DNA from: Arenicella xantha
GTDB lineage: Bacteria > Pseudomonadota > Gammaproteobacteria > Arenicellales > Arenicellaceae
Direction of reading: 5' to 3'
Assembly (NCBI RefSeq): GCF_003315245.1
Contig: NZ_QNRT01000002.1
Span: 113,148-177,147, forward strand
DNA: 64,000 bases
Shown here piece after piece: positions 16,021 to 24,388 of the stretch (position 1 is the first letter of the stretch; each line of letters opens with the position of its first letter). Under the pieces are notes generated by a model that saw nothing but the letters and a program-made list of their open reading frames with translations, searched no databases and was not told where the DNA came from. The position numbers were made by a program, and so were the translations under genes.

Positions 16021-17451
16021 TTAATCAACATTAGCAGGTCCCCAAAAACGGGACTCTTCAGTAATTGACGATGGTTTTTCGCCTTCGGTTTCCGCGAACG
16101 TCAACTTGACGGATTGAGAACGACGGTGATCAGCATTAGCGGGTAAACTGACAATAGCAGTGAATTCACCAATTTCTCCGGCTGCAACCGCACGAGACTG
16201 CCCATCTTCGAGCGCTTTAGCCCAACGCACATCGGCATTATCTAAGCCTGTCACGCCCACTTTATAGTGTTGTTCGAACTGACTCTTATTCATGACGCGA
16301 ATCTGGTAAGTGTTTTCAATCTCGCCGTTATCAGCCCACCGATAGAATGCATTGCGGTCACGCAGCACGTCGACTTGCAACGTAGAACGCATCGCTAAAG
16401 CGGTTATAAACCCTATAAACACGATGCTCAAAAGTGTGCCATAGATCAACACACGAGGCCGAAAAACAGTTTGAAGAAGAGTTTTCTTATCCCCACTATC
16501 TTGTGACTCAGTACTGTATTTAATTAACCCGGTTGGTAAACCGATACGTTCCATAACTTCGTCGCAACCATCAATGCACGCGGCGCAGGCAATGCACTCG
16601 TATTGGAGTCCATCACGGATATCAATACCGGTTGGACAAACCTGTACACAAATACCACAGTCAATGCAGTCTCCAGCTGGTGCATCCTCGGCTGCATCTT
16701 TGCGTTTTTTGCCGCGACTGCGTGGCTCACCACGCTTCTGATCGTAAGCAACTATCAGCGTATCACGATCAAACATGGCGCTCTGAAAACGCGCATACGG
16801 GCACATGTATTTGCAAACTTGCTCGCGCATAAACCCAGCATTGCCATAGGTCGCAAAGCCATAAAACAGAACCCAAAATAATGACCAGCCGCCAATATTG
16901 AAATTGAAGAAATCAACAAACAATTGGTCAATCGACTGAAAGTAGCCGACAAATGTTAGACCTGTAAACAATGCAAACGTAATCCACAGGACTTGCTTGG
17001 TCACTCGCTTGCGGATTTTGTTAAATGTCCACGGCGCTGCAGCTAATTTTATTTGTTGAGCGCGCGTACCTTCGACCCAGCGCTCCATCCAAACAAAAGC
17101 CTCAGTCCAAACGGTTTGTGGACAGGCAAACCCGCACCACACACGGCCAGCAATCGCGGTAAAGAAGAACAACGACAACCCCGCTAATATGAGCAGCAAA
17201 GTTAGAAAAAAGAAATCTTGTGGCCAAAACGTTAGAAAAAAGATATGAAACTTGCGTGCCGGCAAATCAAATAGAACAGCCTGGCGCTCGCCCCAGTTTA
17301 TCCACGGCAACACGTAGTACAAACCCAGTAATGCATAGACACTGAACACCCGAAAATTTTGAAATTTACCTTTGGCTTCACGCGGGTAAATCTTGTCACT
17401 TTTCTCGTACAGCCCTACTTCAACTGGAATCTTTTTTAACGACTGACTCAT
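16021..17451 (-). CDS. ccoG: Cytochrome c oxidase accessory protein CcoG (RdxA/FixG)
   Basis: The 476-residue polytopic protein has two ferredoxin-like 4Fe-4S motifs (CIDCGICVQVCPTGID and CIACAACIDGCDEVM). Upstream are membrane segments with the conserved CGFACPQTVWTEAFVWME and CKYMCPYARFQSAMFD blocks, and the C-terminal periplasmic domain is Ig-like. CcoG is a cupric reductase in cbb3 assembly. Its ATG starts three bases after the stop of the 88-residue gene. Confidence 0.95.
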   Translation of the reverse strand: MSQSLKKIPVEVGLYEKSDKIYPREAKGKFQNFRVFSVYALLGLYYVLPWINWGERQAVLFDLPARKFHIFFLTFWPQDFFFLTLLLILAGLSLFFFTAIAGRVWCGFACPQTVWTEAFVWMERWVEGTRAQQIKLAAAPWTFNKIRKRVTKQVLWITFALFTGLTFVGYFQSIDQLFVDFFNFNIGGWSLFWVLFYGFATYGNAGFMREQVCKYMCPYARFQSAMFDRDTLIVAYDQKRGEPRSRGKKRKDAAEDAPAGDCIDCGICVQVCPTGIDIRDGLQYECIACAACIDGCDEVMERIGLPTGLIKYSTESQDSGDKKTLLQTVFRPRVLIYGTLLSIVFIGFITALAMRSTLQVDVLRDRNAFYRWADNGEIENTYQIRVMNKSQFEQHYKVGVTGLDNADVRWAKALEDGQSRAVAAGEIGEFTAIVSLPANADHRRSQSVKLTFAETEGEKPSSITEESRFWGPANVD

Positions 17452-17454
17452 GAA

Positions 17455-17721
17455 CTAACCCTCAGGGCTCTGTTTCTTGCGTTGACCTAGTGACATTAAC
17501 CATGTGATGAAGAACCCGTTAATCGATAACAGGCCCCAAAACAGTAGAAATCCAAAGCTGTAACCGGCCGACCTTTCCATCTCCATCGGAAAGGTCGCAA
17601 TTTGCGCGAGATCTAAGGGGTCGAACGTAGCGAAAAATAACATCGTCGCTATACCTGCCGACAGAAATGATACCCAGAGAATCGTACTCAGCTTGACTAG
17701 CATTGGATTGTCGTTGCGCAT
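17455..17721 (-). CDS. Unrecognised two-helix membrane protein between ccoP and ccoG
   Basis: The 88-residue product has two hydrophobic segments (about 10-31 and 52-72) and a short basic tail (GQRKKQSPEG). It lies six bases after ccoP and three bases before ccoG, so it is surely part of the operon. I do not recognise a family. The position suggests an assembly or stability factor for the cbb3 oxidase, but nothing in the sequence (no cysteines or histidine cluster) points to cofactor binding. Confidence 0.8.
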   Translation of the reverse strand: MRNDNPMLVKLSTILWVSFLSAGIATMLFFATFDPLDLAQIATFPMEMERSAGYSFGFLLFWGLLSINGFFITWLMSLGQRKKQSPEG

Positions 17722-17727
17722 CGTCTC

Positions 17728-18612
17728 TTACTCCTCATTATTATTGCTCAAGCTGGTGACATAAGCCGCCAGTAGACGAATTTCATCTTTGCTCAGCGAG
17801 GCTTTGAAACTAGGCATATTGCCCTGCTTTCCATGGCGCAATACATGTTCGATATCGCTTGAGCGTGGACCATGCAGCCAAACTTGATCGGTCAGATTGG
17901 GAGCGCCCAAGGCTTGGTTACCTTTCCCTTCAGGCCCATGACATGCCATGCAAACACCGAACAAGGCTTTGCCCTTCTCGATCGCAAAATCCGTGACGTC
18001 CTGTTTGCCAGCGAGATGCTGAACATACAACGCAAGCACGGTCACCGCCGAACCGTCTAAATTCAGATTCGGCATAACCCCTGCGCGGCCGTTGGTAATC
18101 GACGCTAGGATTGTCTCAGGGCTGCTACCATACAACCAATCGTCGTCGGTCAGGTTCGGAAAACCCTTAGCGCCACGTCCGGCAGAGCCATGACATGAAG
18201 CACAGTTATTGGCAAACAAGCGCTCGCCGGTCTCCATGGCTTTAGGTATCTCAGCTAACTCGGTAATGCTGGCGTCAGCGAACTCAGCAAAAAAAGCAGA
18301 TTGTTTAGCTCGGTTCTCGTTACGCGCTTCAATAAATTGGTCTTGCTGCGACCAAGATAAAGTTCCTTCATACGAACCCAAACCTGGGTACAGCACTAAA
18401 TAGACCCCAGCGAATATAATTGTCAGTATAAATAGGCCAAGCCACCAACGCGGCAATGGATTATTCAACTCTTCGATTCCGTCCCACTTGTGGCCAGTGG
18501 TATCTGACTCGTCAATCCCATTACTACGGCTAGTAGCAAACAAAAGCCATACCATGGCTAAGATATTGCCAACGGCCAGTACAATAATAAAGGTGCTCCA
18601 GAAACTAGTCAT
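17728..18612 (-). CDS. ccoP: cbb3 oxidase diheme subunit CcoP
   Basis: The 294-residue subunit carries electrons to CcoN. It has two N-terminal membrane helices (about 5-26 and 56-75), separated by a cytoplasmic loop with NPLPRWW. Two periplasmic cytochrome c domains follow, with heme motifs C137ASCH141 and C221MACH225 and distal methionines in the GVMPNLN and GNMPSFK loops. The start codon overlaps the end of ccoQ. The two-helix form is the usual proteobacterial type. Confidence 0.96.
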   Translation of the reverse strand: MTSFWSTFIIVLAVGNILAMVWLLFATSRSNGIDESDTTGHKWDGIEELNNPLPRWWLGLFILTIIFAGVYLVLYPGLGSYEGTLSWSQQDQFIEARNENRAKQSAFFAEFADASITELAEIPKAMETGERLFANNCASCHGSAGRGAKGFPNLTDDDWLYGSSPETILASITNGRAGVMPNLNLDGSAVTVLALYVQHLAGKQDVTDFAIEKGKALFGVCMACHGPEGKGNQALGAPNLTDQVWLHGPRSSDIEHVLRHGKQGNMPSFKASLSKDEIRLLAAYVTSLSNNNEE

Positions 18613-18769
18613 TGTTTGCTACTCCTGATTCCTCATTGACGTCTTGCAAAGGAAGGTTCGCCATTTCGTCAAAGTTTTTGCGGTTGCGCCCACTCCAGGC
18701 CCAAACCCAGATACCAATAAACAGAACCAGTAATACGCCGGTCATTACCCCGTTAACTACGTTCATCAT
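18605..18769 (-). CDS. ccoQ: cbb3 oxidase small subunit CcoQ
   Basis: The 54-residue protein, [20 protein letters not shown] and onward, has one membrane helix, the typical [15 protein letters not shown] segment and an acidic tail. GGAGG lies eight bases before the ATG at 18769. The start overlaps the ccoO stop (CAATGA) and the stop TAG lies inside the first codons of ccoP, so ccoO-Q-P are translationally coupled. Confidence 0.92.
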   Translation of the reverse strand: MMNVVNGVMTGVLLVLFIGIWVWAWSGRNRKNFDEMANLPLQDVNEESGVANND

Positions 18770-19380
18770 TGCTGATTCCTCCCATTATTTGCCACGCCCA
18801 AAAATTGCAAATAAGCAATCAACGCATCCATCTCAGTTTTACCTTCAACGTCGCTCGCCGCACTGTCTATTTGCTCTTGTGTATAGGGGTCGCCCAAGAA
18901 ACGAAGAGTGCGCATCTTGGTGGTTAGTAAATCGCCATCTAGCTCAATATCTTGTAGCCATGGAAAGCCCGGCATGTTTGACTCCGGAACAACATCCCTT
19001 GGGTTAATCAAATGCGCTAAGTGCCAGTCATCAGGGTAGCGTCCACCGACACGAGCTAAGTCTGGACCGGTACGCTTAGAACCCCATTGGAATGGACGGT
19101 CGTAGACTGACTCGCCAGCGAGCGACGGTGGGCCATAGCGCAAACTTTCAGACACAAATGGTCGAATCATTTGTGAATGACAGTTGTAACAACCCTCTTT
19201 TACGTAAACATCTCGTCCGGCCAACTCCAAGACCGGATATGGAACCACACCTGGGGCTGGTTCGGTAGTTTGAGCTTGGAACATTAGTGGAACAATTTCA
19301 GCGATTCCCGCAACACTAATGACCAGTGCAATCAAGATGCCCATTAGACCGGTGTTTTTTTCAATCGTTTCGTGTTTCAT
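18766..19380 (-). CDS. ccoO: cbb3 oxidase monoheme subunit CcoO
   Basis: The 204-residue subunit has one N-terminal membrane helix (about 12-34) and a single cytochrome c motif C64YNCH68, followed by the family-typical [15 protein letters not shown] carries the axial methionine. It begins directly at the ccoN stop codon (one shared base region at 19380) and overlaps ccoQ. Confidence 0.96.
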   Translation of the reverse strand: MKHETIEKNTGLMGILIALVISVAGIAEIVPLMFQAQTTEPAPGVVPYPVLELAGRDVYVKEGCYNCHSQMIRPFVSESLRYGPPSLAGESVYDRPFQWGSKRTGPDLARVGGRYPDDWHLAHLINPRDVVPESNMPGFPWLQDIELDGDLLTTKMRTLRFLGDPYTQEQIDSAASDVEGKTEMDALIAYLQFLGVANNGRNQQ

Positions 19381-20813
19381 TAGGCAGTCACCTCATTGCC
19401 TGTCGCTTGGTCAGACCCTTGCGTCAGTTGTTTTTCTGGACCGACGATGGTCCTGTATACGTTGTACACCATGATTAACATGCCGATGAGAAATAACAGA
19501 CCACCACCGACGCGCATTACATAATACGGATAGGTTGCTTTAATACTCTCAATGAACGCATAGGTTAAGGTGCCGTCATCATTTACCGCACGCCACATCA
19601 AGCCTTGCATCACGCCCGCAATCCACATCGATGAAATATAGATAACAACACCGATAGTACTAACCCAAAAGTGCGTATTAATGAGATCAATGCTGTACAT
19701 CTCACGCTTCCCATAGAGCTTAGGCAGCAATGAGTAAAGCGAACCAATCACAATAAAAGCAACCCAACCCAATGCACCTGAGTGCACGTGACCAATTGTC
19801 CAATCGGTGTAATGCGACAAAGCATTAACCGTTTTGATTGACATCATTGGGCCTTCAAAAGTCGACATGCCGTAGAAAGACAATGAAACGATCATGAACT
19901 TAAGAATTGGGTCATCGCGCAATTTATGCCATGCCCCAGACAGAGTCATCATACCGTTGATCATACCGCCCCAAGAAGGTGCTAATAGGATTAGCGAGAA
20001 CACCATTCCAAGTGATTGAGCCCAGTCTGGTAAGGCGGTGTAATGCAAATGGTGCGGCCCAGCCCACATATAGATCGAGATAAGCGCCCAAAAATGCACC
20101 ACTGACAATCGATAAGAATAAACTGGTCGATTGGCTTGTTTAGGCACAAAGTAATACATCATTCCTAGGAACGCGGCGGTTAAGAAAAAGCCCACGGCAT
20201 TATGTCCATACCACCACTGGGTCATGGCGTCGACCGAGCCCGAAAAGACCGGGTACGATTCAGTCATGCTTACTGGAATCGCTAGATTATTGACAATGTG
20301 CAGCACCGCAACGGTAATAATAAACGAGGCGTAAAACCAGTTAGCCACATAGATATGGGCAATTTTTCGCTTTACGATGGTGCCAAAAAAGACGATGCCA
20401 TACGCGACCCAGACCACAGTGATAAGAACATCAATTGGCCAAATCAGCTCAGCGTATTCTTTCGATTGGGTATATCCAAGTGGCAACGTTATGGCGGCTA
20501 AAACAATCACAGCCTGCCATCCCCAGAAGGTGAACTTGGCAAGCTTGGGCGCAAATAGCGGTGCGTGGCAAGTTCGTTGAACCACGTAATAACTGGTGGC
20601 AAACAAGGCACATCCACCAAAGGCAAAAATCACCGCATTGGTATGCAATGGCCGTAGCCGACTAAACGTCAACCAAGGAATATCAAAGTTAAGTGCCGGC
20701 CAAGCCAATTGGGCCGCTATGAGGACGCCAACCAGCATTCCCACTACTCCCCATAGAATAGTAGCTAGCGAAAATTGCCGAACTACATCATCATGATAGA
20801 CAAGTTTACTCAT
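19380..20813 (-). CDS. ccoN: cbb3 oxidase catalytic subunit CcoN
   Basis: The 477-residue heme-copper oxidase subunit has twelve predicted helices. Metal-ligand histidines are visible in [10 protein letters not shown] (low-spin heme), [11 protein letters not shown] with the cross-linked Tyr region, [11 protein letters not shown] (CuB) and [14 protein letters not shown] (high-spin heme and low-spin heme). It reduces oxygen at high affinity. It is the first gene of the cco operon; an FNR box lies 60-73 bp upstream at the spacing expected for activation. Confidence 0.96.
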   Translation of the reverse strand: MSKLVYHDDVVRQFSLATILWGVVGMLVGVLIAAQLAWPALNFDIPWLTFSRLRPLHTNAVIFAFGGCALFATSYYVVQRTCHAPLFAPKLAKFTFWGWQAVIVLAAITLPLGYTQSKEYAELIWPIDVLITVVWVAYGIVFFGTIVKRKIAHIYVANWFYASFIITVAVLHIVNNLAIPVSMTESYPVFSGSVDAMTQWWYGHNAVGFFLTAAFLGMMYYFVPKQANRPVYSYRLSVVHFWALISIYMWAGPHHLHYTALPDWAQSLGMVFSLILLAPSWGGMINGMMTLSGAWHKLRDDPILKFMIVSLSFYGMSTFEGPMMSIKTVNALSHYTDWTIGHVHSGALGWVAFIVIGSLYSLLPKLYGKREMYSIDLINTHFWVSTIGVVIYISSMWIAGVMQGLMWRAVNDDGTLTYAFIESIKATYPYYVMRVGGGLLFLIGMLIMVYNVYRTIVGPEKQLTQGSDQATGNEVTA

Positions 20814-20872
20814 AGGTTTATTACCGCAAAATTGATTACAAGCGGATTATTGCGAATAGAAACAATCTGGAC

Positions 20873-20886
20873 TTGATCTGGATCAA
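20873..20886. promoter_or_regulatory. FNR/Anr box shared by ccoN and hemN
   Basis: TTGATCTGGATCAA is a perfect TTGAT-N4-ATCAA site. For hemN a TATTCT (20908-20913) and for ccoN an AATAAT (minus, 20846-20851) lie at about the right distance for a -41.5 (class II) site in both directions, so one site could activate both genes under low oxygen. Confidence 0.88.
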
Positions 20887-20949
20887 GTTTTCGCTTGGTT
20901 GAAGGGTTATTCTGACTCAATACTGTACAAGCCTTTGATAAACAAACCT

Positions 20950-22362
20950 ATGTTTCAAGCAACCTGCATTCCAGCTGGGCTGATCGAACGATATGACACG
21001 ATGGCGCCTCGCTATACGTCGTACCCTTCAGCGCCGCAATTTAGTGATCAGTTTGATGAAAGCCACTTAGCGATTCACGCTGAGAGATCAAACGCGAGCT
21101 TGCTCCCCAAAGATCTGTCTGTCTATGTGCACATTCCGTTTTGTCATTCACTATGCTATTTCTGTGGATGCAACAAAGTGGTTACCCGAACAGATAACCA
21201 AAAAGTATCTGAGTACTTAGACAACCTTATGCACGAAATCGCTTTGCGTGCTCGCTTATACAGTGACGATCGCTTAGTGACCCAGATTCACTTTGGTGGT
21301 GGCACACCGAATTTTCTATCGCTAGATCAAATCGCATCGCTGCTGGATCAAATTGCTTTGCAGTTTCATTTAGACCTACCTAACAATCTCGAGATTGGTA
21401 TCGAACTTGACCCTCGTTTTATCACCAGTGACGAGCTACGCACCTATCAATCCATTGGTTTTAATCGCTTTAGCATTGGTGTTCAAGATTTTTCCAAGCC
21501 GGTTCAGACTGCGATCAACCGCGTGCAAGACGAAGCCAAGACGCTAGAGATTATTAACACCGCGATGGAGTGTGCTAATTCGGTTAACGTCGACTTAATT
21601 ACTGGGCTGCCGTTCCAGCAATTGACAACCTTCGCCGACACGCTCGACAAAATCATCAGGACCAAAGTAAGCCGTATCGCAACCTATAACTTTGCCTACA
21701 TGCCGACTAGGATTAAAGCGCAAAAAATGATTTCGGCGTCTACTTTGCCATCTAGCGCGGTGCGCATGGAATTGGTGTCGCTAGTACGCGAGAAGCTACA
21801 TGACGCGGGCTATCAGCATATTGGCATGGACCACTACGCCTTGCCGTCCGACTCCTTATCGATTGCACAAGATAATGGCACCTTACAGCGAAATTTTCAG
21901 GGCTATACGACGCATCGCGACACCGATTTAATCGGCGTTGGAGCCAGTGCCATCAGTAAATTCGACACGGCATTTTCACAAAACGAAACCACTCTTTCTT
22001 TGTATAACGAGGCATTGGCAAGACACCGGCTGCCGATCGCTAAAGGCGTGGAGCTTGATGATGACGACAGAATACGCTCCGCGGTGATACAACAAATCAT
22101 GTGCCGAAATAAATTAGACCTCACTCTCCCGATCGGTCAGTTCATTGAACGCGATACAAACACAACGTTAGCAGACTATTTGAGCAGTGATATTCAGCGA
22201 TTAACTCAGTTCATTCAAGACGGCCTATTAGTTCCTGTCGAAAACGGATTCGAAGTGACCGACACCGGTCGATTCTTTATGCGCTCGATTGCCAGTGTGT
22301 TCGATAAATACTTGACTAAACAATCGAGTGATCGTGTCGTGCCATTTTCCAGAACGGTATAG
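20950..22362 (+). CDS. hemN: Oxygen-independent coproporphyrinogen III oxidase
   Basis: The 470-residue radical-SAM enzyme converts coproporphyrinogen to protoporphyrinogen without oxygen. The cluster motif is C65HSLC69YFC72GC74 in HIPFCHSLCYFCGCNK. QIHFGGGTPNFL, the SAM-binding glycine motif, and GVQDFSKPVQ are further HemN signatures. I choose the ATG at 20950 over 20899, because the FNR box ends at 20886 and predicts a transcript start near 20920. Divergent cbb3 genes and shared control fit heme supply in microaerobic growth. Confidence 0.94.
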   Translation: MFQATCIPAGLIERYDTMAPRYTSYPSAPQFSDQFDESHLAIHAERSNASLLPKDLSVYVHIPFCHSLCYFCGCNKVVTRTDNQKVSEYLDNLMHEIALRARLYSDDRLVTQIHFGGGTPNFLSLDQIASLLDQIALQFHLDLPNNLEIGIELDPRFITSDELRTYQSIGFNRFSIGVQDFSKPVQTAINRVQDEAKTLEIINTAMECANSVNVDLITGLPFQQLTTFADTLDKIIRTKVSRIATYNFAYMPTRIKAQKMISASTLPSSAVRMELVSLVREKLHDAGYQHIGMDHYALPSDSLSIAQDNGTLQRNFQGYTTHRDTDLIGVGASAISKFDTAFSQNETTLSLYNEALARHRLPIAKGVELDDDDRIRSAVIQQIMCRNKLDLTLPIGQFIERDTNTTLADYLSSDIQRLTQFIQDGLLVPVENGFEVTDTGRFFMRSIASVFDKYLTKQSSDRVVPFSRTV

Positions 22363-22429
22363 CGCCGAATAAATAATAAGCCCGCTCACCAATCGTTAGT
22401 TAGAGGGCGCCACCAACATTCAGCGTAAA

Positions 22430-22460
22430 GCCTGCAAGCTAGGCGAAACCGCTTACAGGC
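22430..22460. terminator. Possible terminator hairpin between hemN and the cytochrome c gene
   Basis: GCCTGCAAGC (22430-22439) pairs with GCTTACAGGC (22451-22460), one wobble or mismatch, loop of 11. There is no good T-run on either side, so it is only a candidate for the convergent genes. Confidence 0.4.
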
Positions 22461-22484
22461 GCTATTAAAGAAATCTTTAAATTG

Positions 22485-22961
22485 CTAACCGGGATACACG
22501 TAATAGGGATAAATTGTCTCGGGATAGCTCTTAAATTCGTATTTGGAGCGCAAAAAGGTGACCAAGTCGATCAGTTCTTCAACTGTCATCACTTGATTGT
22601 AGTACGCCATTTTAGACTCACCGTTTTCCGTGACCTGATCGACTGGATAGCCCTTGGCAATACGATGAGACGGGTTAATAATCGACGTTACTAAGTCTCC
22701 ATAAGTCTGCAGCTTAGTGGTTGCACCACCTAGTTCGACTGCGATGCCATCACCTTCAGTCAGGCGCCATTCATCATCGGAAAATTCTGTTCCTTGTAAA
22801 ACATGACACTGCAAACACTGGTATTCCAAAAATACCATTCGACCATTTTCGATGTCACCTGACGGAAGGCTAAAGCCTCGATTTGCGACTTTTTCTTGAC
22901 TACATGCAGCCAACATCATGCAGCTAAGCAAAAGACCAAGTTTGAGATGGGTTGATTTCAC
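22485..22961 (-). CDS. Lipoprotein monoheme cytochrome c
   Basis: I place the start at GTG 22961, six bases after GGAGG. That gives a 158-residue lipoprotein with signal LKLGLLLSCMMLAAC and lipidated C20; longer starts give no sensible leader. The heme motif is C49LQCH53. The sixth ligand may be the methionine in the SKMAYYNQVMT loop, as in small cytochromes c that insert a Met after AYYN. The C-terminus is rich in Tyr and Pro (YPYYVYPG). An FNR box upstream (23127-23140) implies induction at low oxygen. The electron partner is unknown. Confidence 0.82.
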   Translation of the reverse strand: MKSTHLKLGLLLSCMMLAACSQEKVANRGFSLPSGDIENGRMVFLEYQCLQCHVLQGTEFSDDEWRLTEGDGIAVELGGATTKLQTYGDLVTSIINPSHRIAKGYPVDQVTENGESKMAYYNQVMTVEELIDLVTFLRSKYEFKSYPETIYPYYVYPG

Positions 22962-23126
22962 AGAATCCTCCAGAGCGAGACGCTCAGTTGCCAAAATAAA
23001 ACAATCGTCACGGTCTCTCGGTACGACCGAATTAGCTCGCATAGACACCAATGACGTAATGAACAACAGACTAAGGCGATCGATCTGTTGCAGCTTATAC
23101 CTTAGTACGAGTTTTGCTAACCAGGT

Positions 23127-23140
23127 TTGATCTGCATCAA
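23127..23140 (-). promoter_or_regulatory. FNR/Anr box for the lipoprotein cytochrome c
   Basis: TTGATCTGCATCAA matches TTGAT-N4-ATCAA exactly. On the minus strand TATAAG at 23094-23099 lies at a distance suiting activation. The leader to GTG 22961 would be about 125 bases. Confidence 0.82.
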
Positions 23141-23363
23141 GTTAATCGAGTTAAGCGACGGCAATTTGCGTGACTAATGCGTTTTTTTCTGGCGTCTGCA
23201 ACGATGTTGTTTTGGCTTCAAGCCCCAAAAACTACTTCGATTAAGGCTTCTCGCGCTAAATCGCGAACCAGCGACGGCTAATTAAACTAGCTAACTAGCT
23301 AAGCTATCCGCCTACCTATCAAGATCATCCTCCCTGGCAAAGCTGATCAAACTGTATCGTTAC

Positions 23364-23377
23364 TTGATCTGCGTCAA
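23364..23377 (+). promoter_or_regulatory. FNR/Anr box for the universal stress protein
   Basis: TTGATCTGCGTCAA matches nine of ten consensus bases. The site centre is about 41 bases before the start expected from the TATACT box at 23399-23404. Confidence 0.82.
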
Positions 23378-23442
23378 ACAGCTTAGCTTACAACTTACTA
23401 TACTAAAGTCTAAATTAGCATTTTTTCTAAGGCGAGGTAATT

Positions 23443-24273
23443 ATGATACGCAGAGTACTGGTTTACACCTACGGTAATCACTCCCATGATCACTCAATAC
23501 GCGCGGCAGCGACTTTTGCAGCACACCACCAGGCCGAACTAATTGGCCTTTTTGTAGAGCCCGACGTCATGGGCTTCACTTCTATTTATGGCTCCTACCC
23601 GCTCAACTTAGCGCAGACATTCGTTGATCAACAAGATGGCTATGAAGCAAAAATAAAGGCGTCGTTTGAGGAGATTGTCGGTCATCTTGACATTCAAACC
23701 CAGTGGCATCGTACCGCCGAGTATGAAAAACAGCCGCGCCCTTCTTTTTATTCAGACATCACCTTCGTCGGCCAAGTTACCGAACCTAACGATATAGTGT
23801 TCGATGGAGCGAGCTTCATTGATCACTTAATCACCGATACTGGACTGCCTACCGTTGTGGTTCCGACTGATTGGAGCTCAACATCGTTTGCGCAACGACC
23901 AGTACTGGCGTGGCGCGAAACACGTGAAGCCGCCGGCGCAGTACGCCATACTTTACCGCTCATGCGTGCAGCGGAGAATGTTCATGTTGTGAGTGCCTAC
24001 CGCAAAACTGACCTAGAAGTTGAACTCATTGATGGCATTGAGATATGTCAATTCTTAGCAGAGCACGAGGTGAAAGCCGAGTTCTTTTCAGTCGAGATCG
24101 AGTCTCACAAACACAGCGAGGCAGGCGCGGTCTGCCAGCATGTTAATGAACATAATCGCGACCTCATTATTGCTGGCGGCTATGGGCACTCACGCTTAAG
24201 GGAGATCGTGCTTGGCGGTATGACTCGGGGTTTATTGGCGGAGAGTCCGGTACCAGTGCTATTTTCACACTAA
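23443..24273 (+). CDS. Tandem-domain universal stress protein (UspA family)
   Basis: The 276-residue protein has two Usp folds. The first (about 1-140) begins IRRVLVYTYGNHSHDHSIRA; the second (about 145-276) ends with DLIIAGGYGHSRLREIVLGG and VPVLFSH, which is the ATP-binding G-x2-G-x9-GS/T region. The first domain lacks that motif. AGGCGAGG precedes the ATG. An FNR box and a terminator frame it as a single low-oxygen-induced unit, as for UspA paralogues in the Anr regulon of pseudomonads. Confidence 0.87.
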   Translation: MIRRVLVYTYGNHSHDHSIRAAATFAAHHQAELIGLFVEPDVMGFTSIYGSYPLNLAQTFVDQQDGYEAKIKASFEEIVGHLDIQTQWHRTAEYEKQPRPSFYSDITFVGQVTEPNDIVFDGASFIDHLITDTGLPTVVVPTDWSSTSFAQRPVLAWRETREAAGAVRHTLPLMRAAENVHVVSAYRKTDLEVELIDGIEICQFLAEHEVKAEFFSVEIESHKHSEAGAVCQHVNEHNRDLIIAGGYGHSRLREIVLGGMTRGLLAESPVPVLFSH

Positions 24274-24344
24274 CACGCTCTTTTACTAAGCTAAGGTAAC
24301 TCCGTGTTCTATACAGCGGTTCGGCCTTAGCTGTTCTGTGCAGC

Positions 24345-24379
24345 CGACTTTCTACGGATAATCTAGCCGTAGAAAGTCG
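24345..24379 (+). terminator. Terminator of the universal stress protein gene
   Basis: CGACTTTCTACGG (24345-24357) pairs perfectly over 13 bases with 24367-24379 around a nine-base loop, then TTTGTC on the plus strand. Confidence 0.8.
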
Positions 24380-24388
24380 TTTGTCAAA

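Larger units (their letters stand above)
22962..23442. other. Divergent regulatory region between cytochrome c and universal stress protein genes
   Basis: The stretch holds two FNR boxes, each at promoter distance from one gene (annotated separately), and TATACT at 23399-23404 as a likely -10 box for the stress protein. No coding frame in it is convincing. A short CTAG-rich stretch (23284-23300) has no clear role. Confidence 0.7.

Noticed and set aside
20899..20949. Upstream start of hemN
   Set aside because: It lies before the transcript start predicted from the FNR box and gives a non-conserved N-terminus.
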